From positions 3,720,001-3,784,000 of the forward strand of contig NC_003155.5 of the NCBI RefSeq assembly GCF_000009765.2: 64,000 nucleotides of DNA, read 5' to 3'. The translations under genes and the position numbers were made by a program. Positions 10,901-19,315 of the stretch are shown piece by piece (positions within the stretch are counted from its first letter, which is position 1; each line of letters opens with the position of its first letter). The DNA comes from Streptomyces avermitilis MA-4680 = NBRC 14893 (GTDB lineage: Bacteria > Actinomycetota > Actinomycetes > Streptomycetales > Streptomycetaceae). A model generated the notes under the pieces. It did no database searches, had not been told where the DNA came from, and worked only from the letters and a program-made list of their open reading frames with translations.

Positions 10901-11909
10901 CAGGGGCGGCCGCGGACCGATCGCCTGAAACCGGGCCCGTCGCGTCGGCTTCGGCCCCGTGGACCGAGGTGCGAGGGGCTTGCGTTCCCCTGGCCGGGGA
11001 GGTCTCCGGGACCCGCTCGGCAGCCACCCTCAGCCGCGCCACCTCGTCGCGCAGACTGCCGAGTTCGGCCTGTTGCCGGGCCCGTTCCTGCTCGGCGGCC
11101 GCGGACTCCTCGGCGGCTGCCGCCGCGTCCGCGGTGAGCAGTTCGTGCTCCAGGTCCGCGCAGCGTTGCTCGGCCTCCGCAACACGGTGTTCGGCGGCCG
11201 CGAGCGCCGCTTCCAGGTCTGCCACCCGGCGGCGCAGCGTGTCGCGTTCGGCGCGCACCCGGTGTTGCTGTGCGCGCAACACGTCCAGCTCGGCTCCGCT
11301 GGTGGCCTGATGGGCCTCCAGTGTCCGTGCGAGTTCCTGACGCTCCTCCTCCACCCCGGCCACACGCTGCCGCTCCGCGTGCAGCAGCGTGGCCACCGCG
11401 TCGGCCTGGGTCCTGGCCACCTGGGCGTCCTGATGGGCCGCGGCCAACCGGTCCTCCAGCTCCTGCACCTTCCAGGCACGGCTGTTGCTCGACCGGAGGG
11501 CCGCCCGCTGGAGCCCCGTCACCCGGCCACGCGCCTGCGCCGACAGCGGGCGCCCCAGTTCCCTGCCGACGTCGTCCATCAGCGTGGCGACGAAGTGGTC
11601 CGGTGCCACGAGGTCGCCGCTGAGATAGCGGCTCACACTGCTCGGGCTGTAGGGCCGCAGGGCGGCGTACCGGCGCACGGAGAGCCTGAGCACCACGAAG
11701 AACTTGCGCAGCTCGACGGCCAGCTCACGGCGCTCACCCGCGAGGTCGTCCGCGAGCGCGTGCAGGCCGACGCTCGCGGCCGCGACGCCCGCGATGTCGT
11801 CGTAGGGGAGCAGTTCCCCCGACACCACCTCGTCCGGCTCACCGTCCCCGCGGGCATCGCGCCCCTCGCGTGCTCCCTGCGCGTCGCCGCCTTCGGGTCG
11901 TTCGTCCAC
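7917..11909 (-). CDS. TIR-like/NB-ARC/TPR signalling protein (FxsT-like STAND ATPase)
   Basis: 1330 aa. Segments in order: helical N-terminal region (about 30-130); long Ala/Glu/Arg coiled coil (about 150-310); TIR-2-like domain (about 345-480) starting SVTIVYAGFNRAWAAWIG; NB-ARC ATPase with P-loop GMSGVGKT (about 537-544) and a Walker B region LLILDGADD; then kinesin-light-chain/TPR repeats (about 870-1320) with repeated GRYEEAL-type units. This layout matches the TPR protein of the FxSxx-COOH peptide system (FxsT) and the STAND class in general. I see no radical-SAM or FxsC-like gene nearby. It is divergent from a 37-residue peptide gene. It could sense a peptide or a phage signal; the function is not shown by the sequence. 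Confidence 0.75.
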   Translation of the reverse strand: MDERPEGGDAQGAREGRDARGDGEPDEVVSGELLPYDDIAGVAAASVGLHALADDLAGERRELAVELRKFFVVLRLSVRRYAALRPYSPSSVSRYLSGDLVAPDHFVATLMDDVGRELGRPLSAQARGRVTGLQRAALRSSNSRAWKVQELEDRLAAAHQDAQVARTQADAVATLLHAERQRVAGVEEERQELARTLEAHQATSGAELDVLRAQQHRVRAERDTLRRRVADLEAALAAAEHRVAEAEQRCADLEHELLTADAAAAAEESAAAEQERARQQAELGSLRDEVARLRVAAERVPETSPARGTQAPRTSVHGAEADATGPVSGDRSAAAPADVPGAASSVTIVYAGFNRAWAAWIGDRLERWGVRAVLMLWDVPADIPLIDLLRDLKLAEGRILIVVSEWYFQLGLRSHDEWNEALREVVAPDPSRFVAVSVTNAPVPSAAAVLAAVDLTDTGADEAERRLLARLVGLPGDSLPAASGGERRGPRFPAATPEVWGGVPRRNTRFTGRESLLSDAYSLLKGAEPGAGVLTLHGMSGVGKTQLAVEYVYRFSSEYDVVWWVGADNRGVFRQTLAELASRLGLSTGAEYGERLRAVRDSLRRGDPYARWLLILDGADDPDQIEDLVPTGPGHVLITSRNLKWGEHNSELLEVPVYDRPESVAFIRRRAPRLAEADADRLAEALEDLPLLLDQTAGWLNDSDLSVGEYIALLDGGIDQDVVKVSADFPIAFRTAWSILLNKVRETVPEAVDLLRLCTFFAPGLIPVRFLREMPHNELPETITGLLNDRLLWNKAIHQLRQYSVVRLESHEAATDGSTSSGESLYLHRMVHQIVRNDMPEDERHEFAAVVRRALASADPGRPTDTRHWGEYAEIVPHLKYADVLDSPDPGVQRLVLNCLGYLHLSGRYAAGVELAERALEAWRELLGDTHPVIWELTAHHTNLLRSTGDYRRTEAVDRAAVEHLREERGELDPDHLRAAAGLAADLRGLGRYGEALELTRRLLTSCLDLLGEQDSRTLDAQHDLGFSLRLLGRYEEALDVDRRTLEARRALLSGRHPGILLSETSCATDLRLLGHYAEAESAQATNARAQRAVMGSDNPQTLRAEHNLALCQYRAGDREKAGKLFSRVLERYERTLGETDPLTLAAAVSQSCFAREYGDIDQAGAASESLIARYEAMLTDGHPFTIGARANHVLLLRQVGARDEARFGAEKALTAMAAAMGESHPWTLGCAINAAAVRQFIGDVESAAELSGSTVARATDALGRTHPLTLSARVAQAADLRGLREHRRAEEIEQEVLADLAATLGSRHVHTVSARSRNRPYWDFEPQPT

Positions 11910-12051
11910 TCGCGCCTACCCCCAGGGCTCCGCTCCGGCCGTGTCCCACAGCATCCGCAACGCGTAGCGCTTCACGCAACACCCCTTTGCCCTATCAGAG
12001 TTGACGCATCAAGTCGCTCATCTCCGGGCGCACACGCGAAAGGAAACGCTC

Positions 12052-12165
12052 ATGAACCGCAAGCACGCTCTCAAGGCCTCGCTCGCTCTGCTCGGCGCGG
12101 CCGTCTCGGGTGGCGTACGCGCCGTCGTGTCGTGGCTGCTGCAGATCGGTACGGACGGGTCGTGA
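12052..12165 (+). CDS. 37-residue hydrophobic/cationic peptide
   Basis: Small gene missed by usual length cut-offs. AAAGGA lies about 9 bases before the ATG and codon third positions are strongly G/C (about 31 of 36). The peptide starts MNRKHALKASLALLGAA, has a hydrophobic middle with VVSWLLQIG and ends TDGS. It looks like a short membrane-active peptide or an uncleaved signal-type helix. It starts 142 bases from the GTG of the large TIR/NB-ARC/TPR gene and is transcribed away from it, so the pair may share a control region. It lacks the FxSxx C-terminus of FxsA precursors. Confidence 0.55.
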   Translation: MNRKHALKASLALLGAAVSGGVRAVVSWLLQIGTDGS

Positions 12166-12342
12166 CGGCGCGGCGGGCGGTGGTCCGGCGGTGGTACGCA
12201 CGTGCGCGTGAGCGCCGGCCTACCTGTGCGGGGGCCCGGCCACCCGTGCGAGCGGGGGCCGCCGGGCCGCGCCTATCCTGGTGAGACCGCGGGGTACTGC
12301 GTTCCGGCAGGCCCCGCCTGTCCCCACCTGACGGAGAGCACG

Positions 12343-12525
12343 TTGTACTTCACCGACCGTGGCATCGAGGAGCTGGAGAAGCGGCGCGGCGAGGAAGAGG
12401 TCACCTTCGAGTGGCTCGCCGAGCAGCTGCGTACGTTCGTCGATCTCAATCCGGACTTCGAGGTGCCGGTGGAGCGGCTGGCGACGTGGCTGGCGCGACT
12501 GGACGACGAGGACGACGAGGAGTAG
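12343..12525 (+). CDS. DUF6104 family small acidic protein
   Basis: 60 aa with a TTG start preceded by CGGAGAG at suitable distance. The YFTDRGIEELEKRRGEEEV beginning and acidic end (RLDDEDDEE) match a small family widespread in Streptomyces. Soluble; function unknown. The 444 bases downstream (12526-12969) contain no convincing gene; their last 100 bases hold the promoter of the DUF4097-PadR operon. Confidence 0.75.
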   Translation: MYFTDRGIEELEKRRGEEEVTFEWLAEQLRTFVDLNPDFEVPVERLATWLARLDDEDDEE

Positions 12526-12873
12526 GCCCTCCTCGGCCCCTCATCGGCCCTCGGGGGTAGCGACGCGGGTGGGCCGGCAGGGGTACCCGCTCGGGTGGAC
12601 CCTCAGGGGAAGCTACGCGGAGCGGTCGCCGGATGGACAGGTCGGCCGCGCGGGTGCGTGAGGTCGTACGCCCGTTCCAGCGCGCCATGCGTCAGCAGCG
12701 GCGCGCTCGCGGCCGGACGGCCCGCGCTGCGCTTCCGTACGCGGCCCGACTACTGACGGGCTGGACCCGACAGCGCGGTCGCGCGCCCGGGCTGGGGCCC
12801 CTTCCGCCGACATGCGTCCATATTGGGCACATTCACCCCTTTCACCCCCCAGGTGTTCACCAGAACGGGTGTC

Positions 12874-12901
12874 TTGACTTTCGACATCCGCGATATATCG
12901 T
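12874..12901 (+). promoter_or_regulatory. promoter with palindromic operator before DUF4097-PadR operon
   Basis: A -35 TTGACT (12874-12879) and a -10 TATCGT (12896-12901) are 16 bases apart. The -10 is embedded in the perfect palindrome CGATATATCG (12891-12900), and a related GCGATATGACGTGTCGC follows about 30 bases downstream. The second gene of the operon is a PadR regulator, so autoregulation through this palindrome is the likely arrangement. Confidence 0.5.
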
Positions 12902-12969
12902 GTTTAGGGAGAGACCGGAAGACGCGATATGACGTGTCGCACCCTGCTCCGGCCGAGGAGGTCTGCACC

Positions 12970-13992
12970 ATGTCCGAGTGGTCCGTCGCAGAGCCGAGGA
13001 AGCTCACCTTTGACGACCCCGTGACGGCACTCCATGTGCGCATCGTCAACGGAACGGTGAACGTCGTGGGCACCGAGGAGGGTTCCGCCCGGCTCGAGGT
13101 GTCCGCGATAGAGGGCCCGCCGCTGACGGTCACGCAGAAGGGCGGCACCCTCACGGTGGCGTACGACGACCTTCCCTGGAAGGGCTTCCTCAAGTGGCTG
13201 GACGGAAAGGGCTGGCGCCGTAGCGCGGTCGTCTCGCTCGCCGTCCCGATGAGCACGCGCGTGGAGGTGGGTGTGGTCGGCGCCGGCGCCGTGGTCTCCG
13301 GGATCGACGGACCCGCGGAGGTGAAGGGCGTCACCGGCGACACGACGCTGGTGCGGCTCTCGGGCCCGGTACACGCCTCCACGGTCTCGGGGAGCGTGGA
13401 GGCCCAGGGCGTCACCGGCGATCTGCGCTTCAGTTCCGTCTCCGGCGACCTGACCGTGGTCGAGGGCTCGGGCCCCTCCGTGCGGGCCGAGTCGGTCAGC
13501 GGCTCCATGATCGTCGACCTCGACCCGGCGGACCGTCCGACCGACATCCACCTGTCGAACGTCTCCGGGGAGATCGCCATCAGGCTGCCCCACCCCGCGG
13601 ACATGGAGGTGGAGGCGAACACCACGAGCGGCACCGTGTCGAACGCCTTCGAGGACCTCCGGGTCAGTGGGCCGTGGGGCGCGCACAAGATCACCGGCCG
13701 GCTCGGCTCGGGCAGCGGCAAGCTCAAGGCGATGACCGTCTCCGGCTCCATCGCCCTGCTGCGCCGCCCTCAGGCGGAGGACGAGCCATGGGACGCGGAG
13801 CCGCCGACACCCGGCGACGCACCCCGGCCCAAGGACATGCCCCGACCCAAGGACACGCCCCGGCCCAAGGACACGCCCCGGCCCGAGGACGCGCATCAGC
13901 CCGAGGACACGCGTCGCACGGCGTCAGTGCCAAAGGACGCGGTGCCCGACGAGGACTCCACCGACGGCCCGACCGAGAAGAAGGGGCTCTGA
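12970..13992 (+). CDS. DUF4097 family beta-helix/adhesin-like protein
   Basis: 340 aa, no signal peptide. Residues about 15-270 form repeated short beta strands with VSGS/VTGD turns (SVSGDL, TVSGSV, NVSGEI), typical of DUF4097. The C-terminal 70 residues are low complexity, with PRPKDT/PRPKDM units encoded by 18-bp repeats (13826-13885). GAGGAGG precedes the ATG. The stop is one base before the PadR gene, so they are cotranscribed. The role is unknown; such proteins often accompany envelope-stress regulators. Confidence 0.8.
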   Translation: MSEWSVAEPRKLTFDDPVTALHVRIVNGTVNVVGTEEGSARLEVSAIEGPPLTVTQKGGTLTVAYDDLPWKGFLKWLDGKGWRRSAVVSLAVPMSTRVEVGVVGAGAVVSGIDGPAEVKGVTGDTTLVRLSGPVHASTVSGSVEAQGVTGDLRFSSVSGDLTVVEGSGPSVRAESVSGSMIVDLDPADRPTDIHLSNVSGEIAIRLPHPADMEVEANTTSGTVSNAFEDLRVSGPWGAHKITGRLGSGSGKLKAMTVSGSIALLRRPQAEDEPWDAEPPTPGDAPRPKDMPRPKDTPRPKDTPRPEDAHQPEDTRRTASVPKDAVPDEDSTDGPTEKKGL

Positions 13993-13993
13993 C

Positions 13994-15070
13994 ATGCCTC
14001 CCGTCTTTGCCCATGGCCGCCTGCGCCTGTACCTGCTGAAGCTGTTGGACGAGGCGCCGCGCCACGGCTACGAGGTGATCCGGCTGCTGGAGGAGCGCTT
14101 CCAGGGGCTGTACGCGCCGTCCGCGGGCACCGTCTATCCCCGGCTCGCCAAGCTGGAGGCCGAGGGACTGGTCACGCACACCACCGAGGGCGGCCGCAAG
14201 GTCTACGCGATCACGGACGCGGGCCGCGCCGAACTGGCGGACCGGCAAGGTGAGTTGGCCGACCTCGAGCTGGAGATCCGCGAGTCGGTGGCTGAGCTGG
14301 CCGCCGAGATCCGGGCGGACGTGCGCGGCGCCGCGGGTGATCTGCGCCGCGAGATGCGGGCGGCGGCGACCGAGGCCCGGCGCGGCCCCGAGGCAGGTGC
14401 CAAGGACGACGGGCGCCACGGGGAGTACGGCGACAAGGAGTCCTGGCGCGTCGCGAAGGAGGAGATGCGCCGCGTCAAGCAGGAGTGGAAGGAGCAGGCC
14501 CGGCGCGCGAAGGACGAGAGCCGGCGGGCCCGCGAGGAGGCCCAGCGGGCGCGCCACCAGGCCAAGGAGGCGCAGGAGCACGCACGCGCCCAGGCTCAGG
14601 AAGAGTTGCAGCGCATCGCCAGGCGGGTCCAGGAGCAGGTCCAGGACCACTTCGCGCGAGGCGACTGGCCGACGGGCGTACGGGACGGTCTGAGCGAACT
14701 CGCCAAGGAGTTCGGCGAATTCGGGAAGGACTTCGGAAGGGAGTTCGGCAAGGACTTCGGCTTCGGCCGCACCGAGACGAAGGAGGGCCCGAGGACACCG
14801 GCCGACGCCGGCACCGGCCCGACCGCCGGCGCGGAGTACTCGGTCACGCCGGAGGACTTCCCCGCCGATTACGAACCGGCCTGGGCGCACGAGGACTCCA
14901 CGGGCGACCCCGCCCGCGACCTGGACCGTCTCCTGGACCGTTTCCGTGACGACATCCGCGACGCCGCCCGCGACCACGGGGTGACGGAGGAGCAACTGCG
15001 CTACGCCCGGCGCCACTTGTCGACGGCAGCGGCACACCTGGGCGCAACTCTGCGCACCCCGAAGGCCTGA
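13994..15070 (+). CDS. PadR-family transcriptional regulator with long coiled-coil extension
   Basis: 358 aa, far longer than a typical PadR (110-180 aa). The N-terminal winged helix (about 1-85) reads GRLRLYLLKLLDEAPRHGYE and later SAGTVYPRLAKLE, the recognition-helix region. Residues about 90-235 are a highly charged Arg/Lys/Glu coiled coil with REEAQRARHQ heptads. A region with FGKDFGREFGKDFG repeats and a C-terminal helical domain follow. It is probably the repressor of its own operon, acting on the CGATATATCG palindrome upstream of the DUF4097 gene. Confidence 0.85.
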   Translation: MPPVFAHGRLRLYLLKLLDEAPRHGYEVIRLLEERFQGLYAPSAGTVYPRLAKLEAEGLVTHTTEGGRKVYAITDAGRAELADRQGELADLELEIRESVAELAAEIRADVRGAAGDLRREMRAAATEARRGPEAGAKDDGRHGEYGDKESWRVAKEEMRRVKQEWKEQARRAKDESRRAREEAQRARHQAKEAQEHARAQAQEELQRIARRVQEQVQDHFARGDWPTGVRDGLSELAKEFGEFGKDFGREFGKDFGFGRTETKEGPRTPADAGTGPTAGAEYSVTPEDFPADYEPAWAHEDSTGDPARDLDRLLDRFRDDIRDAARDHGVTEEQLRYARRHLSTAAAHLGATLRTPKA

Positions 15071-15103
15071 CGATCACCCGGCTCGGCCACGGCCACGGCC
15101 ACC

Positions 15104-15189
15104 GGGCGGCCGGTCGCGGCCGTGCGGGAAACCGGTCGCGGTCAGCGGGCGGCCGGTCGCGGCCGTCCGGGAAACCGGTCGCGGTCAGC
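15104..15189. repeat. 43-bp tandem duplication
   Basis: Two adjacent 43-base copies (15104-15146 and 15147-15189), starting GGGCGGCCGG and ending GGTCAGC, differ at one base. They lie in the 248-base spacer between the convergent PadR and Clp-N genes, which otherwise has no recognisable gene. A recent slippage event is likely. Confidence 0.85.
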
Positions 15190-15318
15190 GGGGCCGGGCC
15201 GAGCACTCCGGGAAACGCTTCAGCAGTCCAGGACAGCCGGGGCGCCCACCCCAAAGGCCCGCCTCCGACAGGGCACCGCCGCCGTCCCGAAATGCCCCCC
15301 GAACGCGCCGCCCGCAGT

Positions 15319-15885
15319 TCACCCGGCCTTCGCCGCTCCCCCGCCGTACAACACGCGCGTCACCGCCTCGTACGTCACCCCGTGATCCGCGAGAACCTCG
15401 GCCGGGACGCCCGGGCGGGCGGTCAGGGCGAGCAGCAGATGTTCGTCGCCGATATGCCGGTCGCGGTGGGCGACGGCGATACGGAGGGACTCCGTGAGGA
15501 GGTCCTTGGCGCCGCGAGTGAAGGGGCGTCGCCCCGCCCCCCGGCGCCCGCCGCCCGTCCCGCCGACCGCCAACGCGCCCGCCCCATGAGCCTCTTCGAC
15601 CCTGGAGACGATCTCCGTGAGGTCGATGCCGAGGCCGGTCAGGGCTTCCGCGTCGGCGCGGGAGAGGCCACCCCGGCGGCGGGCCTCGGCCAGGTCCCGC
15701 TCCACCTCGCTGCGGCGGCCCGCCAGCCCGAGCGACGCCAGGGCGAAGGAGCCACGGCTGGCCTCGCGGTCAAGGAGTGCGAGCAGCAGATGCGCCTCGT
15801 CGACCTTCTCCTCCCTCGCCCGTTCGCAGTGCCCGACCGCGCCCGTGACCACGGCGCGGGCGTCCTTCGTGAACCGTTCGAACAT
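15319..15885 (-). CDS. Clp N-terminal (repeat) domain protein
   Basis: 188 aa. Two Clp-N repeats (about 1-75 and 115-180), MFERFTKDARAVV...DEAHLLLALLD and a second copy with GDEHLLLALTA, as in the substrate-adaptor domain of ClpA/ClpC, but with no AAA ATPase. It may bind Clp substrates or adaptors. Its ATG overlaps the TGA of the upstream HTH gene (TGATG), so the two are coupled. Confidence 0.85.
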   Translation of the reverse strand: MFERFTKDARAVVTGAVGHCERAREEKVDEAHLLLALLDREASRGSFALASLGLAGRRSEVERDLAEARRRGGLSRADAEALTGLGIDLTEIVSRVEEAHGAGALAVGGTGGGRRGAGRRPFTRGAKDLLTESLRIAVAHRDRHIGDEHLLLALTARPGVPAEVLADHGVTYEAVTRVLYGGGAAKAG

Positions 15886-16094
15886 CACTGCCTCCCGTAC
15901 TTCTTGTGCACGGCCTGCCTGCTCACTCCGAGTTCCGCGGCGATCTCCTGCCACGACCAGCCCTGGTTGCGCGCACTGCGCACCTGCACCGCCTCCAGCT
16001 GCTCCAGCAGCCTCCGCAGCGCGGAGACCGCCCGCAGCCCGATCCGCGGATCGCGGTCGCCCGCGCGCTCGGCGAGATCCGTTGCTTCGGTCAT
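15885..16094 (-). CDS. small helix-turn-helix regulator
   Basis: 69 aa. The C-terminal half, WSWQEIAAELGVSRQAVHKK, is a sigma-70 region 4/resolvase-like HTH. It is translationally coupled to the Clp-N gene. The promoter contains two TGTCAA-N6-TTGACA palindromes, the nearer one 2 bases from the start codon, which points to autoregulation. Confidence 0.8.
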   Translation of the reverse strand: MTEATDLAERAGDRDPRIGLRAVSALRRLLEQLEAVQVRSARNQGWSWQEIAAELGVSRQAVHKKYGRQ

Positions 16095-16141
16095 ACTGTC
16101 AACTTAAGTTGACAAGGAGGTTTTGTCAACCACGATTGACA
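16095..16141 (-). promoter_or_regulatory. leaderless promoter with twin palindromic operators for HTH-ClpN
   Basis: On the minus strand there is TTGACA (16129-16124), a 17-base spacer, TAAGTT (16106-16101), then six bases to the ATG, so transcription would begin at the A of the start codon. No Shine-Dalgarno is present, as expected for a leaderless mRNA. The -10 lies inside the perfect 18-bp palindrome TGTCAACTTAAGTTGACA (16097-16114). The -35 lies inside a second site with the same half-sites, TGTCAA-N6-TTGACA (16124-16141). Confidence 0.75.
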
Positions 16142-16198
16142 CATCCGGTGCGGACACAGGTCCGATACGGGGCACACGTCCGGATGCGGACACACGAA

Positions 16199-16226
16199 CG
16201 GCGGGCCCGGTGAACCGGGCCCGCCG
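16199..16226 (-). terminator. terminator of the zinc-type oxidoreductase gene
   Basis: Perfect 12-bp stem CGGCGGGCCCGG with loop TGAA, 38 bases past the stop of the minus-strand oxidoreductase. No strong U-run follows, as is common in Streptomyces. Confidence 0.75.
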
Positions 16227-16263
16227 CAGACGGGAGACGGGAGACGGGAGGAGCGAACAGCCG

Positions 16264-17229
16264 TCAGGTCGTGGTCAGTACGATCTTGCCGAACAGGTCG
16301 CCCGACTCCAGACGTTCGAAGCCCTCACGTGCGCGGTCGAGCGGGAGCACCTCGTCGATAACGGGACGTACGCCGGTGGCGGCGCAGAAGGAGAGCAGGT
16401 CCTCCAGCTCGTCCTTGGTGCCCATCGTGGAGCCGACGATCTTCAGCTCCAGGAAGAAGATGCGGGTGAGCTCGGCGTGGGAGGGACGGTCTCCACTGGT
16501 CGCGCCGGAGATGACGATCGTGCCGCCGGGCCGCAGCGACTTCACGGAATGTGACCAGGTGGCGGCGCCGACGGTCTCGATGACGGCGTCCACCCGCTGC
16601 GGCAGCCGCGCCCCCGGCTCCAGCGCCTCCACCGCGCCCAGCTCCACGGCCCGCTTGCGCTTGGCCTCGTCACGGCTGGTGGCGAAGACACGCAGCCCGG
16701 CCGCCTTGCCGAGCACGATCGCGGCCGTCGCGACGCCACCGCCGGCGCCCTGGACGAGCACGGAGTCGCCGGGGCGTACGCCCGCGTTGGTGAAGAGCAT
16801 GCGGTACGCCGTCAGCCAGGCGGTCGGCAGACAGGCGGCCTCTTCGAAGGACAGGTCCTTGGGCTTGGGGAGGAGGTTCCAGGTGGGCACGGAGACCTGC
16901 TCGGCGAAGGTGCCCTGGTAGCGCTCGGTGAGGATGGAGCGGGGTTCGTTCGGGCCGACTCCGTGGCCGGTCTGGCCGATGACGGAGTGCAGGACGACCT
17001 CGTTGCCGTCCTCGTCCACGCCGGCCGCGTCACAGCCGAGGATCATCGGGAGCTTGTCCTCGGAGAGACCGACGCCGCGGAGGGACCACAGGTCGTGGTG
17101 GTTCAGGGAGGCGGCCCTGACCTTCACGGTGGTCCAGCCGGGCCTCTGCTCGGGGGCCGGGCGCTCCCCCAACTCCAGGCCGCTGAGCGGCTGGTCACGG
17201 TCGATTCGGGCGGCGTAGGCAGCGAACAT
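16264..17229 (-). CDS. zinc-binding dehydrogenase/quinone oxidoreductase (MDR superfamily)
   Basis: 321 aa cytosolic NAD(P)H oxidoreductase. A GroES-like N-terminal domain (about 20-130) with LNHHDLWSLRG and ILGCDAAG is followed by a Rossmann domain with VLVQGAGGGVATAAI (about 150-165). The catalytic zinc Cys/His set is not obvious, so it may be a zinc-independent quinone or enone reductase despite the usual family label. Syntenic with SCO5262; substrate unknown. Confidence 0.85.
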   Translation of the reverse strand: MFAAYAARIDRDQPLSGLELGERPAPEQRPGWTTVKVRAASLNHHDLWSLRGVGLSEDKLPMILGCDAAGVDEDGNEVVLHSVIGQTGHGVGPNEPRSILTERYQGTFAEQVSVPTWNLLPKPKDLSFEEAACLPTAWLTAYRMLFTNAGVRPGDSVLVQGAGGGVATAAIVLGKAAGLRVFATSRDEAKRKRAVELGAVEALEPGARLPQRVDAVIETVGAATWSHSVKSLRPGGTIVISGATSGDRPSHAELTRIFFLELKIVGSTMGTKDELEDLLSFCAATGVRPVIDEVLPLDRAREGFERLESGDLFGKIVLTTT

Positions 17230-17450
17230 GACCTTGACGATAGGCTCCGCACCCCACCGACGGAACCGGCACCGCCTGTGACACGCGTCCCGTCACACCC
17301 CGGGCACCGGCACCACGGCCGGCACCCGACACACGGGTCGGGACGGGCGCCTCACCGACGAAGCAGGGCGCGACCCGCGCGCGCCTCCAGATGTCACCGC
17401 GCACCCGCCCCCGGCCCCCCGCCCGAAAATCACCCGCACGGACGCCCGCG

Positions 17451-17488
17451 CGAAGAAAAAAATGGCCCCGCCCAAACGGGCGGGGCCA
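17451..17488 (-). terminator. intrinsic terminator of the malic enzyme gene
   Basis: Perfect 11-bp stem TGGCCCCGCCC with an AAAC/GTTT loop, followed on the minus strand by a run of seven T residues (A-run at 17456-17462 on the plus strand). It lies just past the malic enzyme stop. This is one of few canonical U-tract terminators here. The remaining spacer, 17230-17450, has no gene. Confidence 0.9.
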
Positions 17489-17500
17489 CCAGAAACCCGC

Positions 17501-18724
<1,224 letters not shown>

Positions 18725-19315
18725 TTTGTTTTACCCCTTAAGTCTTCATGGGTTGAGGGTGTCCACTCCTGGTGAGGGGTGGGCGGGCACCGCGTAGGCC
18801 CAGCCGCCGTGGTTGCGTACGGGCCGCTACGCGACGGGCGCGCCGCACACGCGCCCTGAGCCCCGGATGAGGGGTGTAAAGAACCTTCTTACCCGACGGA
18901 CCGCATCGAGGACGAGTCCATAACGCGAAGGTCACACGCCGACGAGATGTCTCCTGGCCGATCACGGCTGGTGATGACCGAATATGCACACAAGCCCCCG
19001 GACATGTCCGCCACGTCCATAAGGCCGTACATGCGGAGTTACGACCGACCGCATCGTGAGACGCACCGAAGATCTTCCGGCCGGAAGGAAAGATTCCCGC
19101 ATATGGTCCGGCCTTGATGTACCGGCCTGAAGCAGTTCGAGGATCACCCGTTATCCGATTTTGACATAGTCGGCCCCCTGAATGGCGCAGTCCGAATGGC
19201 AGGATGCCCGTAATCACACGAGGTCGCGACACCCGATGGTGTGTGTTCTCGTCGACCCAACGGCAGCAACGCCGGCCATCGGCAACTCCATACCTTCCCG
19301 CCGGAGGAACTCACC
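18725..19315. other. 591-base intergenic region between malic enzyme and ABC transporter genes
   Basis: Divergent promoter region with no convincing gene. It contains a perfect 14-bp palindrome CTTCCGGCCGGAAG (19074-19087) and lower-GC sequence near 19141-19200, the likely promoter side of the transporter operon. No known regulator box was recognised with confidence. Confidence 0.5.

Noticed and set aside
7917..12165. Complete FxSxx-COOH peptide system
   Set aside because: Only the FxsT-like protein is present. The nearby peptide lacks the FxSxx end and there is no radical SAM gene, so I did not call the full system.
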